A DNA stretch of 52,497 bases, taken from positions 1-52,497 of the forward strand of contig JADEXV010000019.1 of NCBI GenBank assembly GCA_015206945.1, in the 5' to 3' direction. The DNA comes from Nostocales cyanobacterium LEGE 12452 (GTDB taxonomy: Bacteria > Cyanobacteriota > Cyanobacteriia > Cyanobacteriales > Nostocaceae). Position 1 is the first letter of the stretch, and each line of letters starts with the position of its first letter. Shown piece after piece: positions 37,695-46,982 of the stretch. The position numbers and the translations under genes are program-made. Below the pieces are notes generated by a model. That model searched no databases and was not told the origin of the DNA. It saw only the letters and a program-made list of their open reading frames with translations.

Positions 37695-38057
37695 GTGAAG
37701 ATCGAAAGCAAACAAAAACTGATTGAAATCATTAAACTAGCTCGCGGTTCAATGAGTCAGCGAGCCTTTGGTAAGCTTTTGGGGGTATCTGCTACTGCTG
37801 TTCAGATGTGGGAAAAAGGTGTGAAGGTTCCAGATACAGAAAATTTGGCTCGAATCGCATCGAAAGCAGGCTACACAATGGAAGAGTTAATTAGCTGCAT
37901 TGATGGCAAGCCAATTCCAGAAACCTCAGATTTGAGTCTGATTCTTAGACAAATCCAGCACATGCCTTTGGCCCAAGTGGCTCAAATCGTCCAAGCTGCG
38001 GCAGAGAGATTGGCGGCTGTGGCTGAAGCATCCGGGGATGAAGCGAAAGCTAGTTGA
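37695..38057 (+). CDS. XRE-family helix-turn-helix regulator
   Basis: A 120-residue DNA-binding protein. Residues about 8-62 form an XRE/Cro-type domain: LARGSMSQRAFGKLLGVSAT, with the recognition helix around SATAVQMWEKG, then PDTENLARIASKAGYTMEEL. The C-terminal half (about 70-115) is helical and Ala-rich, perhaps for dimerisation. It starts at GTG. Exact tandem repeats just upstream suggest autoregulation. Its stop overlaps a short downstream frame by 4 nt. Confidence 0.85.
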   Translation: MKIESKQKLIEIIKLARGSMSQRAFGKLLGVSATAVQMWEKGVKVPDTENLARIASKAGYTMEELISCIDGKPIPETSDLSLILRQIQHMPLAQVAQIVQAAAERLAAVAEASGDEAKAS

Positions 38058-38227
38058 TAGAAGAAGTCTTACTAGATGGCTTTGAAGCGGGTGTTAATTT
38101 GTGCCTAAGAGAAACTAACTTACCATTACGAACTTTTCCAGAGCATTGCCCGTATTTATTTGATGATGCGATGTCTACGACGGGCTACGCCTACACAGAC
38201 AATTTTCTGTGCGATACTCGTCAATAA
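38054..38227 (+). pseudogene. DUF29-like C-terminal remnant overlapping the XRE gene
   Basis: A 57-codon frame that would start at TTG overlapping the XRE stop (TTGA). It contains LCLRETNLPLRTFPEHCPY, resembling the C-terminal RETGL..FP..CPY pattern of cyanobacterial DUF29 proteins. From about residue 41 the frame is supplied by an interspersed repeat (gatgtctacgacgggctacg). It looks like a gene fragment capped by a repeat; translation by coupling is possible but unproven. Confidence 0.35.
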
Positions 38228-38347
38228 TGGGAAGGATAATTACTACAATTTTTCTGCATTATAAGTTTTTAGTTTAATACAGAATCGACTATTGAGCCTT
38301 GTCAGTTCGCCACACATAACCGCTCAAAGCCACTGTTGGAATTAGTT

Positions 38348-39058
38348 ATGCTCAGAAAAATTGATAAGAATATTTGGATCGCCGAGCAACCGTTAAGGTA
38401 TTTTGGATTGAGTGTCGGTACAAGAATGACGGTAATTCGTTTTAATAATGGTGAATTAGCTGTTATCTCTCCGATCCAAGTTGATGACGAAACTACTGAG
38501 CAACTCAATCAGCTTGGAAATGTTAAGTATATTATTGCCCCAAATCTTTTTCACTATCTGTTCTTATCTAACTTTAAGGCTCTCTATCCTCAAGCAACGG
38601 TCTATGCTGTATCGGCATTGAAGGCTAAAAGACCTGAGATATCTATTGATCAAACATTAGAGGATAATGGCGAAAATCTTTTAGGCGAACTTGAATGTTT
38701 ATTATTTGAAGGGTTTAAAACCTTTCTTCCAAGTGGAGCATTACCTTTAAATGAGTACATTTTTTTTCATCTTGAAAGTCAAACTTTGGTTTTGACAGAC
38801 ACAGCTTTTTACTTTGATGAAAGTTTCCCAATGACAACAAAATTAGTATCCAAAATAATGGGAGGGTACAAGAAACTTAGACCATCATTGTTAGAACAGT
38901 TGGCTACTCAAGAAAAGGAGAAAGTTAAACAATCAGTTCAAAAGGTACTGCAATGGGACTTTAGAAGAGTTATTGTGGCTCATGGCAGCATTGTAGAGCA
39001 TGATGCGAAGAAGCAGTTTAAAGAAGGGTACGAGTGGTTTTTAGGGGAATCTCTTTAA
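38348..39058 (+). CDS. DUF4336 domain protein (metallo-beta-lactamase-like fold)
   Basis: A 236-residue protein with the DUF4336 layout, a divergent relative of metallo-beta-lactamase-fold hydrolases. Visible blocks are IWIAEQPLRYFGLSVGTRMTVI, the KYIIAPNLFHYLFLSNFKALYPQA region that replaces the usual HxHxDH motif, LVLTDTAFYFDE, and VIVAHGSIVEHDAKKQF with its His residues. ATG 38348 is favoured over an in-frame ATG 12 nt upstream by homology. Function is unknown. Confidence 0.8.
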   Translation: MLRKIDKNIWIAEQPLRYFGLSVGTRMTVIRFNNGELAVISPIQVDDETTEQLNQLGNVKYIIAPNLFHYLFLSNFKALYPQATVYAVSALKAKRPEISIDQTLEDNGENLLGELECLLFEGFKTFLPSGALPLNEYIFFHLESQTLVLTDTAFYFDESFPMTTKLVSKIMGGYKKLRPSLLEQLATQEKEKVKQSVQKVLQWDFRRVIVAHGSIVEHDAKKQFKEGYEWFLGESL

Positions 39059-39206
39059 AACCACGCACTACCGCAGCTTTGAGGGAGATAGTTTCAGCAC
39101 AAGGTAGACTCACATAGATTTGCTATCAGACCAAATGGAACTACTGGCAGTTACGGAATAAATGGTTTTAAAATGGTGCAATCTTAAAATATTTAGGGGT
39201 GCAGCT

Positions 39207-39704
39207 ATGTCGCTACGCAATGAGCCTTTAGATTGGCAACTTGAAACGAATAATCCTTATATCCCAGTTTATCATCAAGGTAATTTGGTGGGATTTTTTA
39301 AACCAGAATATGCCAGTGAAATTATTAAAATTTTAAATGAAGAAGAAGTTTTAAAGAAAGCACTAAAAATGGCTTGTACTGATTTAATTAAAAAAATCGG
39401 CGGCGATACCAGAAAAGTCAATTATTTAATGGAAAAATATGTAAAAACTAGTGAACGTCCAAAGCATGGAACTAGAGCGATCGCAGTTTTACTTCAGGAT
39501 AGGCAAAAAGAGCTTGACTTGAGTAACCAGGAGTTTGCTAAATTCTGCGATACCTTTAAATTATCTCCGACTGAACTGAATAATATTTATGCTGGAGAAA
39601 CATTTGATGATAGTTTGTTAGCGCCACTATCACGTATATTAGGGATGGCAAAAGAGCAATTGCTGAAAGTGCGAGATGGTTCTGAAGAATCAAGTAATAT
39701 ATAA
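39207..39704 (+). CDS. Hypothetical HTH-like protein
   Basis: A 165-residue protein without a firm family. The C-terminal half (RQKELDLSNQEFAKFCDTFK, then LAPLSRILGMAKEQLLKV) has the spacing of an XRE-type helix-turn-helix. The N-terminal part includes YHQGNLVGFFKPEYASEIIK. ATG 39207 is preferred to an upstream ATG at 39162. It precedes the Rpn-like gene by 34 nt and could be co-transcribed as a regulator or antitoxin-like partner (inference). Confidence 0.6.
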   Translation: MSLRNEPLDWQLETNNPYIPVYHQGNLVGFFKPEYASEIIKILNEEEVLKKALKMACTDLIKKIGGDTRKVNYLMEKYVKTSERPKHGTRAIAVLLQDRQKELDLSNQEFAKFCDTFKLSPTELNNIYAGETFDDSLLAPLSRILGMAKEQLLKVRDGSEESSNI

Positions 39705-39738
39705 ACGGCAAATCAAAATTTTCAATTGATATAAAATT

Positions 39739-40569
39739 GTGAAAACAGACATCATCTTTTATCGGCTGTTTCAAGAATTCCCTGATATCTTCTTTGAACT
39801 TATTGGTAATCCTCTAGAAGAAGCTAGCCTTTATCAATTTTCATCAGTTGAAATCAAACAAACAGCCTTTAGAATAGATGGTGTGTTTCTGCCTACACAA
39901 GGAAGCGAGAATCTGATTTACTTTGTTGAAGTGCAATTTCAAGCTGATGGGGAAATTTATTCACGGCTAATTGCAGAAATATGTTTATACCTCCGTCAGA
40001 ATCAACCATCGAATGACTGGGGTGCTGTGGTTTTATACCCAAACAGGAATGTAGATACAGGCAATATCAAACATTACCGTGAGTTTTTCACAAGTGGGCG
40101 CGTCAGGCGCATTTATTTGGATGAATTAGGTGAAGGTACATCGCTTCCAATTGGCATTGCAACTGCTAAATTGGTAATTGCAACCGATGATATAGCAATT
40201 GTCCAAGCAAGGGAGTTGATAGATAGAACCAAGTCAGAAATAAGTTCACCACCAAAACAGCAGCAATTATTACAATTTATAGAGACTATTTTGGCTTATA
40301 AATTTCCCACAATGAGTAGGGAGGAGATGGAGGAAATGTTTGGATTAAGCGAGTTAAAGCAAACCAGATTTTATCAGGAAGCCTTTCAGGAAGGTGTTGA
40401 ACAGGGTAAGGTTCAAGGCATCGAACAAGGCATTGAACAAGGTAAGGTTCAAGGGAAACTAAAAGCAGTACCAGCAATGTTGGCAGCAGGGTTGACTGTG
40501 GAACAAGTAGCACAGGCGTTAGATTTGAATGTCGAAGAAGTTAGACAAGTAACACAAAGCCAGCCTTGA
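39739..40569 (+). CDS. Rpn-family/DUF2887 putative nuclease
   Basis: A 276-residue protein of the DUF2887/Rpn group (recombination-promoting nuclease, formerly annotated as transposase-like). It opens with TDIIFYRLFQEFPDIFFELIG. The PD-(D/E)XK-like core is seen as RIDGVFLPTQ...YFVEVQFQADGEIYSRL, with Asp, Glu and Gln in place. The tail carries QGKVQGIEQGIEQGKVQGK repeats and ends in TVEQVAQALDLNVEEVRQV, typical of the family. It starts at GTG. Confidence 0.85.
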   Translation: MKTDIIFYRLFQEFPDIFFELIGNPLEEASLYQFSSVEIKQTAFRIDGVFLPTQGSENLIYFVEVQFQADGEIYSRLIAEICLYLRQNQPSNDWGAVVLYPNRNVDTGNIKHYREFFTSGRVRRIYLDELGEGTSLPIGIATAKLVIATDDIAIVQARELIDRTKSEISSPPKQQQLLQFIETILAYKFPTMSREEMEEMFGLSELKQTRFYQEAFQEGVEQGKVQGIEQGIEQGKVQGKLKAVPAMLAAGLTVEQVAQALDLNVEEVRQVTQSQP

Positions 40570-40724
40570 GATAGATGTGGTAAATTTTATCCGTGGCTCA
40601 AGCCAAATTTGGTTTGCAGCTTCCAGACTTTCTCACGACGAATTTATAGTTAATTTTTGTTAATATTAGAGGCGGTGTTAGTACTTCGTCCTCAACCACC
40701 CACTCCCTACCTGAGAGAAACTTA

Positions 40725-42410
40725 ATGCTGCGACTAGAACATATAAGTAAAATTTATCCCACAGGCGAAGTTCTCAAAGATATCAACTGGGAAGTTAAAC
40801 CAGGCGATCGCATTGGCTTAGTCGGTGTCAACGGTGCTGGAAAATCTACCCAACTCAAAATCATCTCTGGGGAAATTGAACCCACCGCAGGCGAAATTAT
40901 CCGTCCTAATAGCTTACATATAGCCTACCTCAACCAAGAGTTTGAAGTAGACCCCACCCGCACCGTTAGAGAAGAATTTTGGACTGTCTTCAAAGAAGCC
41001 AACGAAGTACAGCTATCTCTGGCGCACATACCACAAGAGATGGAAACGGCTAACCCAGACGAACTGGATCGACTGATCGACAAGTTGGATCGCTTGCAGC
41101 GCAAATTTGAAGCCTTGGATGGCTACAACTTAGATGCACGCATCGGGAAAATCTTACCAGAGATGGGGTTTGGGCTAGAAGATGGCGATCGCCTCGTCAG
41201 TGCCTTCAGTGGTGGTTGGCAAATGCGGATGAGTTTAGGTAAAATTCTGCTGCAAAAACCCGACTTGTTGCTGCTGGATGAACCGACTAACCACCTAGAT
41301 TTAGAAACCATTGAGTGGTTGGAAAATTACCTTAGAGGGCTGATTACGCCGATGGTAATAGTCTCTCATGACCGGGAGTTCCTTGACCGCCTCTGCACCC
41401 AAATTGTGGAAACTGAACGTGGTGTTTCCAGTAGCTACCTTGGTAACTACTCGGCATATTTGGAACAAAAAGCCGAAAGTCAATCAGCACAACTGAGTGC
41501 TTACGAACGCCAGCAGAAAGAATTAGAGAAACAGCAAACCTTTGTTGATAGATTTCGCGCCAGTGCTACCCGCAGTACCCAGGCAAAAAGCCGGGAAAAG
41601 CAACTCGACAAAATCGAGCGCATTGAAGCACCCATTGCTGGGGTAAGAACTCTACACTTCCGTTTTCCGCCTGCACCTCGCAGTGGACGCGAAGTAGTGG
41701 ACATTAAGGATTTAACTCATCTTTATGGTGATAAAATCCTGTTTTTAGCAGCAAATCTCCTAATTGAAAGAGGCGATCGCATTGCTTTTCTTGGCCCCAA
41801 CGGTGCTGGAAAATCTACCCTTCTGCGCGTAATTATGGGTATGGAACCACCCACAGAAGGTAGCGTTCAATTAGGGGATCATAACGTTATTCCCGGTTAC
41901 TTTGAGCAAAATCAAGCTGAAGCCTTGGATTTGAAGAAAACTGTCATGGAAACTATCCATGATGAAGTTCCAGACTGGGATAACCAAGAAGTCCGCACGC
42001 TTTTGGGACGCTTCTTATTTACAGGTGATACTGTATTTAAAGCAGTTGGAGCATTAAGTGGAGGAGAAAAAGCTCGTTTGGCGTTGGCAAAAATGCTCTT
42101 ACGTCCCGCGAACTTACTAATTTTAGATGAGCCGACAAACCACCTAGATATTCCAGCTAAAGAAATGCTGGAAGAAGCGCTCAAAAATTATGACGGTACG
42201 GCAATTGTAGTTTCACATGATCGCTACTTTATTTCTCAAGTAGCTAACAAAATTGTCGAAATTCGTGATGGTGAATTCCGGGTTTACTTAGGAGACTATC
42301 ATTACTATCTCCAGAAAATTGCCGAAGAAAAAGAACAAGCAAAATTAGCTGCGATCGCTGCTGAAAAAGCGGCTAAAAAAGCTGCAAAAGCTTCCAGTAA
42401 AAAGAAATAA
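40725..42410 (+). CDS. ABC-F family ATPase
   Basis: A 561-residue soluble protein with two ABC domains and no membrane segments, as in ABC-F proteins that act on the ribosome. Domain 1: Walker A GVNGAGKSTQLK, signature SGGWQMR, Walker B LLLLDEPTNHLD. Domain 2: GPNGAGKSTLLR, LSGGEKARLALAKMLL, LLILDEPTNHLD. A linker of about 80 residues (roughly 245-325) includes a charged helical hairpin and RSTQAKSREKQLDK. The C-terminus is a Lys/Ala-rich helix. Closer to the Uup-like or EttA-like branch cannot be decided here. Confidence 0.93.
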   Translation: MLRLEHISKIYPTGEVLKDINWEVKPGDRIGLVGVNGAGKSTQLKIISGEIEPTAGEIIRPNSLHIAYLNQEFEVDPTRTVREEFWTVFKEANEVQLSLAHIPQEMETANPDELDRLIDKLDRLQRKFEALDGYNLDARIGKILPEMGFGLEDGDRLVSAFSGGWQMRMSLGKILLQKPDLLLLDEPTNHLDLETIEWLENYLRGLITPMVIVSHDREFLDRLCTQIVETERGVSSSYLGNYSAYLEQKAESQSAQLSAYERQQKELEKQQTFVDRFRASATRSTQAKSREKQLDKIERIEAPIAGVRTLHFRFPPAPRSGREVVDIKDLTHLYGDKILFLAANLLIERGDRIAFLGPNGAGKSTLLRVIMGMEPPTEGSVQLGDHNVIPGYFEQNQAEALDLKKTVMETIHDEVPDWDNQEVRTLLGRFLFTGDTVFKAVGALSGGEKARLALAKMLLRPANLLILDEPTNHLDIPAKEMLEEALKNYDGTAIVVSHDRYFISQVANKIVEIRDGEFRVYLGDYHYYLQKIAEEKEQAKLAAIAAEKAAKKAAKASSKKK

Positions 42411-42424
42411 GTGATTGAATACGG

Positions 42425-42458
42425 ACTTAGTAGTAGTAATAAAATGCTACTACTAAGT
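42425..42458 (+). terminator. Hairpin downstream of the ABC-F gene
   Basis: A perfect 12-bp stem ACTTAGTAGTAG / CTACTACTAAGT with a 10-nt loop, 15 nt after the stop. There is no long T run, so it may be a terminator or a 3'-end protector. Confidence 0.6.
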
Positions 42459-42631
42459 AATCACTGGTTATTAGCGATAAACAACATTACATAAAAATTG
42501 CCAAAGTTTAAAAAAGTAAGAAAAACACTGCAAGTCTTTCATAAAATAAATTAATAAGCAAAAATTCACTTGCGGCGTGGATTAGCAGTGGTATCATTCG
42601 GGTATTACAAAAAGTAAAGGGCAATTTTACT

Positions 42632-44230
42632 ATGACCAAAGCACCTGTTGCTCCTGTGGTGCTAGTCATTTTAGACGGATGGGGCTACTGCGAGGAGAAG
42701 CGAGGAAACGCTATTGTTGCTGCTAAAACTCCTATTGTGGAAAGTTTATGGGCAGCTTACCCGCATACCCTCATCCGCACATCAGGAAAAGCCGTAGGGT
42801 TGCCAGAGGGTCAAATGGGCAACTCGGAAGTTGGTCATTTGAACATTGGTGCTGGGCGAGTTGTACCGCAAGAACTGGTACGCATCTCTGATGCGGTCGA
42901 AGACGGTTCTATTGCCTTAAACCCAGCACTCGTCAAAATTTGCCAGGAAGTTCGCTCTCGGAATGGCAAGCTGCATTTAGTAGGCCTTTGTTCTGAGGGA
43001 GGGGTACATTCGCATATTACCCATCTATTCGGACTACTTGACTTAGCCAAAGACCAGCGAATTCCAGAAGTTTTTATTCACGCCATCACCGATGGTCGTG
43101 ACACCGCCCCAACTGACGGTGTAAGAGCAATCACACTGCTGCAAGATTATATAGACCGTATAGGCATTGGGCGCATAGTCACCCTCAGCGGTCGCTACTA
43201 CGCGATGGATCGCGATCACCGCTGGGATCGGGTAAAACGCGCATACGATGTGATGACTCAAGATGGTTCAGGTGATAATCGCACGGCTGTAGAAATTTTG
43301 CAAGCATCTTACGCCGAAGGGGTAAAAGATGAATTTATCAACCCCATCCGAATTGCGCCCGGCGCAATAGAACCAGGGGATGGGGTAATATTTTTCAACT
43401 TCCGCCCCGATCGCTCCAGACAACTGACTCAAGCTTTAGTCAGTCCCACATTTAATGGTTTTGAAAGACAGCAAATCACACCACTGTCTTTTGTCACCTT
43501 TACACAGTATGATTCAGACTTACCCGTAGATGTAGCCTTTGAACCGCAGAATCTCAGTAATATTCTGGGAGAAGTAATAGCTAATCATGGTCTGAATCAG
43601 TTCCGCACCGCCGAAACAGAAAAATATGCCCACGTCACCTATTTCTTTAATGGGGGTCTGGAGGAACCTTTTGCTGGAGAAGATCGGGAATTAGTAAGCA
43701 GCCCAATGGTAGCTACTTACGATCACGCCCCAGCGATGTCAGCAGCAGCAGTTACAGATGTTGCGATCGCTGCGATTCAAAAGGGTATATATTCCCTAGT
43801 TGTGATTAACTATGCCAACCCAGACATGGTAGGGCATACTGGTCAAATCGAAGCTACTATTACAGCAATTGAAACAGTCGATCGCTGTTTGGGACGCTTG
43901 TTAGAGAGCGTTATCAAAGCCGGTGGTACAACAATTATTACTGCCGATCACGGCAACGCTGAGTATATGCTAGATGAAGGGGGTAATCCCTGGACGGCTC
44001 ATACCACTAACCCAGTCCCCTTCATCTTGGTGGAAGGAGAGAGAGTTAAAATCCCTGGATATGGTACAAATGTCGAACTGCGAAGCGATGGCAAGCTATC
44101 CGACATTGCCCCCACGATTCTAGAGATTTTACAGCTACCTCAGCCACCAGAAATGACCGGGCGATCGCTGCTGAAAACAGCAGAATATGAGCTACAACGT
44201 ACTCGCACTCCCGTGCAAGTAGGGCTGTAA
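42632..44230 (+). CDS. gpmI: 2,3-bisphosphoglycerate-independent phosphoglycerate mutase
   Basis: A 532-residue Mn-dependent enzyme of glycolysis and gluconeogenesis (3-phosphoglycerate to 2-phosphoglycerate). The N-terminal metal Asp15 (LVILDGWGY), catalytic Ser65 (QMGNSEVGHLNIGAGR), HAITDGRDT, FFNFRPDRSRQL, and the C-terminal NYANPDMVGHTG and TADHGNAEYM blocks are all present. Length is typical. It lies 98 bp upstream of secG. Confidence 0.97.
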   Translation: MTKAPVAPVVLVILDGWGYCEEKRGNAIVAAKTPIVESLWAAYPHTLIRTSGKAVGLPEGQMGNSEVGHLNIGAGRVVPQELVRISDAVEDGSIALNPALVKICQEVRSRNGKLHLVGLCSEGGVHSHITHLFGLLDLAKDQRIPEVFIHAITDGRDTAPTDGVRAITLLQDYIDRIGIGRIVTLSGRYYAMDRDHRWDRVKRAYDVMTQDGSGDNRTAVEILQASYAEGVKDEFINPIRIAPGAIEPGDGVIFFNFRPDRSRQLTQALVSPTFNGFERQQITPLSFVTFTQYDSDLPVDVAFEPQNLSNILGEVIANHGLNQFRTAETEKYAHVTYFFNGGLEEPFAGEDRELVSSPMVATYDHAPAMSAAAVTDVAIAAIQKGIYSLVVINYANPDMVGHTGQIEATITAIETVDRCLGRLLESVIKAGGTTIITADHGNAEYMLDEGGNPWTAHTTNPVPFILVEGERVKIPGYGTNVELRSDGKLSDIAPTILEILQLPQPPEMTGRSLLKTAEYELQRTRTPVQVGL

Positions 44231-44328
44231 AAGAGTGCTGAGTCCTGAGTTAGGAGTTTTTAGTGAACTCCTAACTTTTGAATTCTGACTCCTGTTTTTT
44301 AAAACTTGTTATAAATGAGATTCCTACC

Positions 44329-44562
44329 ATGACAGTTAGTAATATCGTGCAAGGCATTTGGGCATTTTCCGCCACTGGTTTGATTATCTTGGTTTTACTG
44401 CATAGTCCCAAAGGTGATGGCATTGGCGCCATTGGTGGACAAGCCCAATTATTTAGCAGCACCAAAAGTGCAGAAAACACCTTAAACCGAATTACTTGGG
44501 CATTGACAGTAATTTTTCTCGGTTTAACAGTAGTTTTAAGTGCTGGTTGGCTGCCTAAATAA
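44329..44562 (+). CDS. secG: Preprotein translocase subunit SecG
   Basis: A 77-residue SecG with two membrane segments: IWAFSATGLIILVLLHSPKG first, then ITWALTVIFLGLTVVLSAGW. The GDGIGAIGGQAQLFSSTKSAENTL loop between them is the family signature. ATG 44329 is chosen because homologues start at M-T-V; the frame is open another 51 nt upstream. The gpmI-secG order is common in cyanobacteria. Confidence 0.94.
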   Translation: MTVSNIVQGIWAFSATGLIILVLLHSPKGDGIGAIGGQAQLFSSTKSAENTLNRITWALTVIFLGLTVVLSAGWLPK

Positions 44563-44572
44563 GGATAGGTAA

Positions 44573-45382
44573 ATGGGGAAAAGAACCCAACACCCGATAC
44601 TTAATACCCTAATAAATTTAATTTCACGACAGTTAATTACAGCTCTTGCCTTGTTTATTGGCACAGGGCTGTTAATCATTTTTACTAATATCCAGTTGAG
44701 TAATGGGTTTGCAATATTACCAGAATATGTACATTCAGATTTAATAATTTCTCTCCCCACTTCCCCAAAACCTCATCCCTTACCGCCCACATTGGCGCAG
44801 TGGCAAGATAACACTAACAGTGGTGACTACTTTTCCCAAGTCACAACAACCCAAGTTGGTTATTTAGTCTGGTCACAATTTCCTGTTCGAGTTTACGTAG
44901 AACCACCAAAAACCATCAGCGAAAAACAAGCTCAAGCATGGGTTAGCACTGTATTACAGGGTGTACAGGAGTGGAGTATTTATTTACCTTTAACAGTAGT
45001 TAAACAGCCAGAAATCGCTGATATTAAGATCGTGCGAAAAGCGCCACCTCTACAAATTTCTCTTGGTAGTAATATACCCCGTGCGCGATCGGCACAAACT
45101 ACTTACGAGTTATACACCAGCAACAAAATTTTATCCCACCGCTTCACCATCTTGATAAGTCCTAGTCAAACAGGTGAGTATCTCATTGCAGCTAGCCGCC
45201 ACGAATTTGGTCATGCACTGGGAATTTGGGGTCATAGTCCGCTACAAACTGATGCTTTATACTTTTCTCAAGTTCGTAACCCGTCGCCTATTTCTGCCAG
45301 AGATGTAAATACTCTAAAGCGGGTTTATGAACAGCCAACCAGTTTAGGATGGTCTTTAATGAATAATTCAAAGATTAATTGA
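44573..45382 (+). CDS. Matrixin-like zinc metalloprotease
   Basis: A 269-residue protein with an N-terminal membrane anchor or signal (LITALALFIGTGLLIIF, about 19-36), then an exported domain. The zinc site is HEFGHALGIWGHS, a matrixin-like HExxH with a third His. The region before it (FPVRVYVEPPKTISEKQAQAW, WSIYLPLTVV) matches matrixin-like predicted Zn-dependent proteases of cyanobacteria. It starts 10 nt after secG behind AGGATAGG, so the two are probably co-transcribed. Substrate unknown. Confidence 0.85.
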   Translation: MGKRTQHPILNTLINLISRQLITALALFIGTGLLIIFTNIQLSNGFAILPEYVHSDLIISLPTSPKPHPLPPTLAQWQDNTNSGDYFSQVTTTQVGYLVWSQFPVRVYVEPPKTISEKQAQAWVSTVLQGVQEWSIYLPLTVVKQPEIADIKIVRKAPPLQISLGSNIPRARSAQTTYELYTSNKILSHRFTILISPSQTGEYLIAASRHEFGHALGIWGHSPLQTDALYFSQVRNPSPISARDVNTLKRVYEQPTSLGWSLMNNSKIN

Positions 45383-45476
45383 TCGATAGGTAAATTAGAA
45401 AATGTTCACCAAACAAGAATTAGAAATTACCATCTATCTGAGAATTTCCAATGCGATCGCACTTTATTCCCTTTTC

Positions 45477-46625
45477 TTACGCTCTACGACTTAGTGGTAA
45501 AGGTCGCTGTGCTAAAACTCCTTTATAAAGTTCTTCCAGCAGACTAATATTTTTACTAAGGGTATAGCGGTCTAATACACGCTGTCTAGCTTTTTGCCCA
45601 AGTAGGGTTGTTAACTCTGGATGATCTTGCAACACTGGTAAAAGGGTTCTCAATTGCGATCGCGCTGTTTTGGTACTAATAACTACACCTGCGCCCTTTT
45701 CCAATACTTCTCCATCTGCACCCACATCTGTTGCTAAACAAGCCAACCCACATGACATTCCTTCTAACAGAGATAGGGACAAACCCTCTACCAATGAAGG
45801 CAAAACAAATACATCTGCGCCCCGCAAAATTTCGATGCGTCGGTCTTCATCAGCGACAAATCCTAACCAGATAATGCCGTATTCTGAACCATAAAACGGC
45901 TCTAAAGAAGACTTCAAAGGGCCGTCGCCAACAATTAGCAACTTACTACCAGGCGCCATTGCCGACTGCTTCCAAGCGCGGAGGAGAGCTTCGACATTTT
46001 TCTCTGGTGCTATGCGACCCTGATAGACAAATAAACGTTCGGCTTTAAATTCTGCTTTAATTTGAGAAAATCCTGGAGAATACTTGGCAGTATCAACACC
46101 ATTGGGAATTACGGCAATATTTTCTTCCCTGACACCCATCCCTGCCAATAATTCTCGCTGAATTTGAGAAAATACAATCACGCGATCGTAGTTAACTAAA
46201 AAAGGCGCATACAGCTGGTAAGCCAAAAGTTGTGTTCCCGATACCAGTTTTGCCCCCTTTCCAGCAAATGGTGTGTGAAAAGTGGCAACTAGAGGCAACC
46301 TCAGTTCCTCACAGATTTCCGGTAGAAAAAAGTCTAGAGGAGATAAAGTCAAGGAAGCATGGACTACATCTGGTTTGATTTCCCGCAGTGAATCGGTTAA
46401 AACTTTGGTGGCTTTAAAAGTGGGAATTGTGTAAACCTGGGACTTGTAAATGAAAGGTAGGGAAACCTCTCGAAGATTTGGCCAATTATCAGGTTCAGAC
46501 TCTTCCTGGGCAAAGTGAAGAAAGCTAACTTGATGTCCTCTATCTAGCAAGGCATTTGTAATTTCTCGACTGTAGGTGACATTGCCGCAAAAGGGTGATT
46601 TTTTTCCAATCCAGGCTATACGCAT
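45477..46625 (-). CDS. GT4-family glycosyltransferase
   Basis: A 382-residue GT-B fold enzyme. The N-terminal domain begins MRIAWIGKKSPFCGNVTYSR, and the nucleotide-sugar domain shows VYQGRIAPEKNVEALLRAW, LLIVGDGPLKSSL, and the E-x7-E signature in LPSLVEGLSLSLLEGMSCG. There is no signal or clear TM segment, so it probably works at the cytoplasmic face of a membrane. The start resembles cyanobacterial galactolipid (DGDG) synthases, but I cannot confirm this. A 357-bp gap upstream would contain its promoter. Confidence 0.9.
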   Translation of the reverse strand: MRIAWIGKKSPFCGNVTYSREITNALLDRGHQVSFLHFAQEESEPDNWPNLREVSLPFIYKSQVYTIPTFKATKVLTDSLREIKPDVVHASLTLSPLDFFLPEICEELRLPLVATFHTPFAGKGAKLVSGTQLLAYQLYAPFLVNYDRVIVFSQIQRELLAGMGVREENIAVIPNGVDTAKYSPGFSQIKAEFKAERLFVYQGRIAPEKNVEALLRAWKQSAMAPGSKLLIVGDGPLKSSLEPFYGSEYGIIWLGFVADEDRRIEILRGADVFVLPSLVEGLSLSLLEGMSCGLACLATDVGADGEVLEKGAGVVISTKTARSQLRTLLPVLQDHPELTTLLGQKARQRVLDRYTLSKNISLLEELYKGVLAQRPLPLSRRA

Positions 46626-46745
46626 TCTTTATTTAGCTGTAAGAAAAGCGGGTTTAATCTATTACTTGTGTGTCCTTTGTGATTTTTCTTTTATCTAGCT
46701 ATACTTGCTGGTTTTTTTATTTATTAAAAATTTCCACAACTTTCT

Positions 46746-46784
46746 ACTAGTTTAAAAAGCTTATTATCAGCTAATTAAACTAGT
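46746..46784. repeat. Inverted repeat in the gap upstream of the glycosyltransferase gene
   Basis: A perfect 10-bp inverted repeat ACTAGTTTAA / TTAAACTAGT with a 19-nt centre, about 120 bp before the glycosyltransferase start and 200 nt past the MFS stop. The gap 46626-46982 is otherwise plain AT-rich DNA. Terminator of the MFS gene or operator; undecided. Confidence 0.4.
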
Positions 46785-46982
46785 GGATTTATGGCTTTAT
46801 TTATTTTAGTTATAAGTTGTTAATTTCTGATATTTAAACAACTTATTCTGACTAATGTCAGATTCATATCCGGCAAGTATGTGATAAATTTTCACTGGCA
46901 ACAGTTTACCATGAACACAAAAGCTTTAAGTAAATTATTAATTACGTCAAGGTAATAATTAATAACTACTGTTAGCTAATAA

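Noticed and set aside
45402..45494. Small plus-strand frame MFTKQELEITIYLRIS after the protease gene
   Set aside because: It ends inside the converging glycosyltransferase gene, has no clear ribosome-binding site and no recognisable family.
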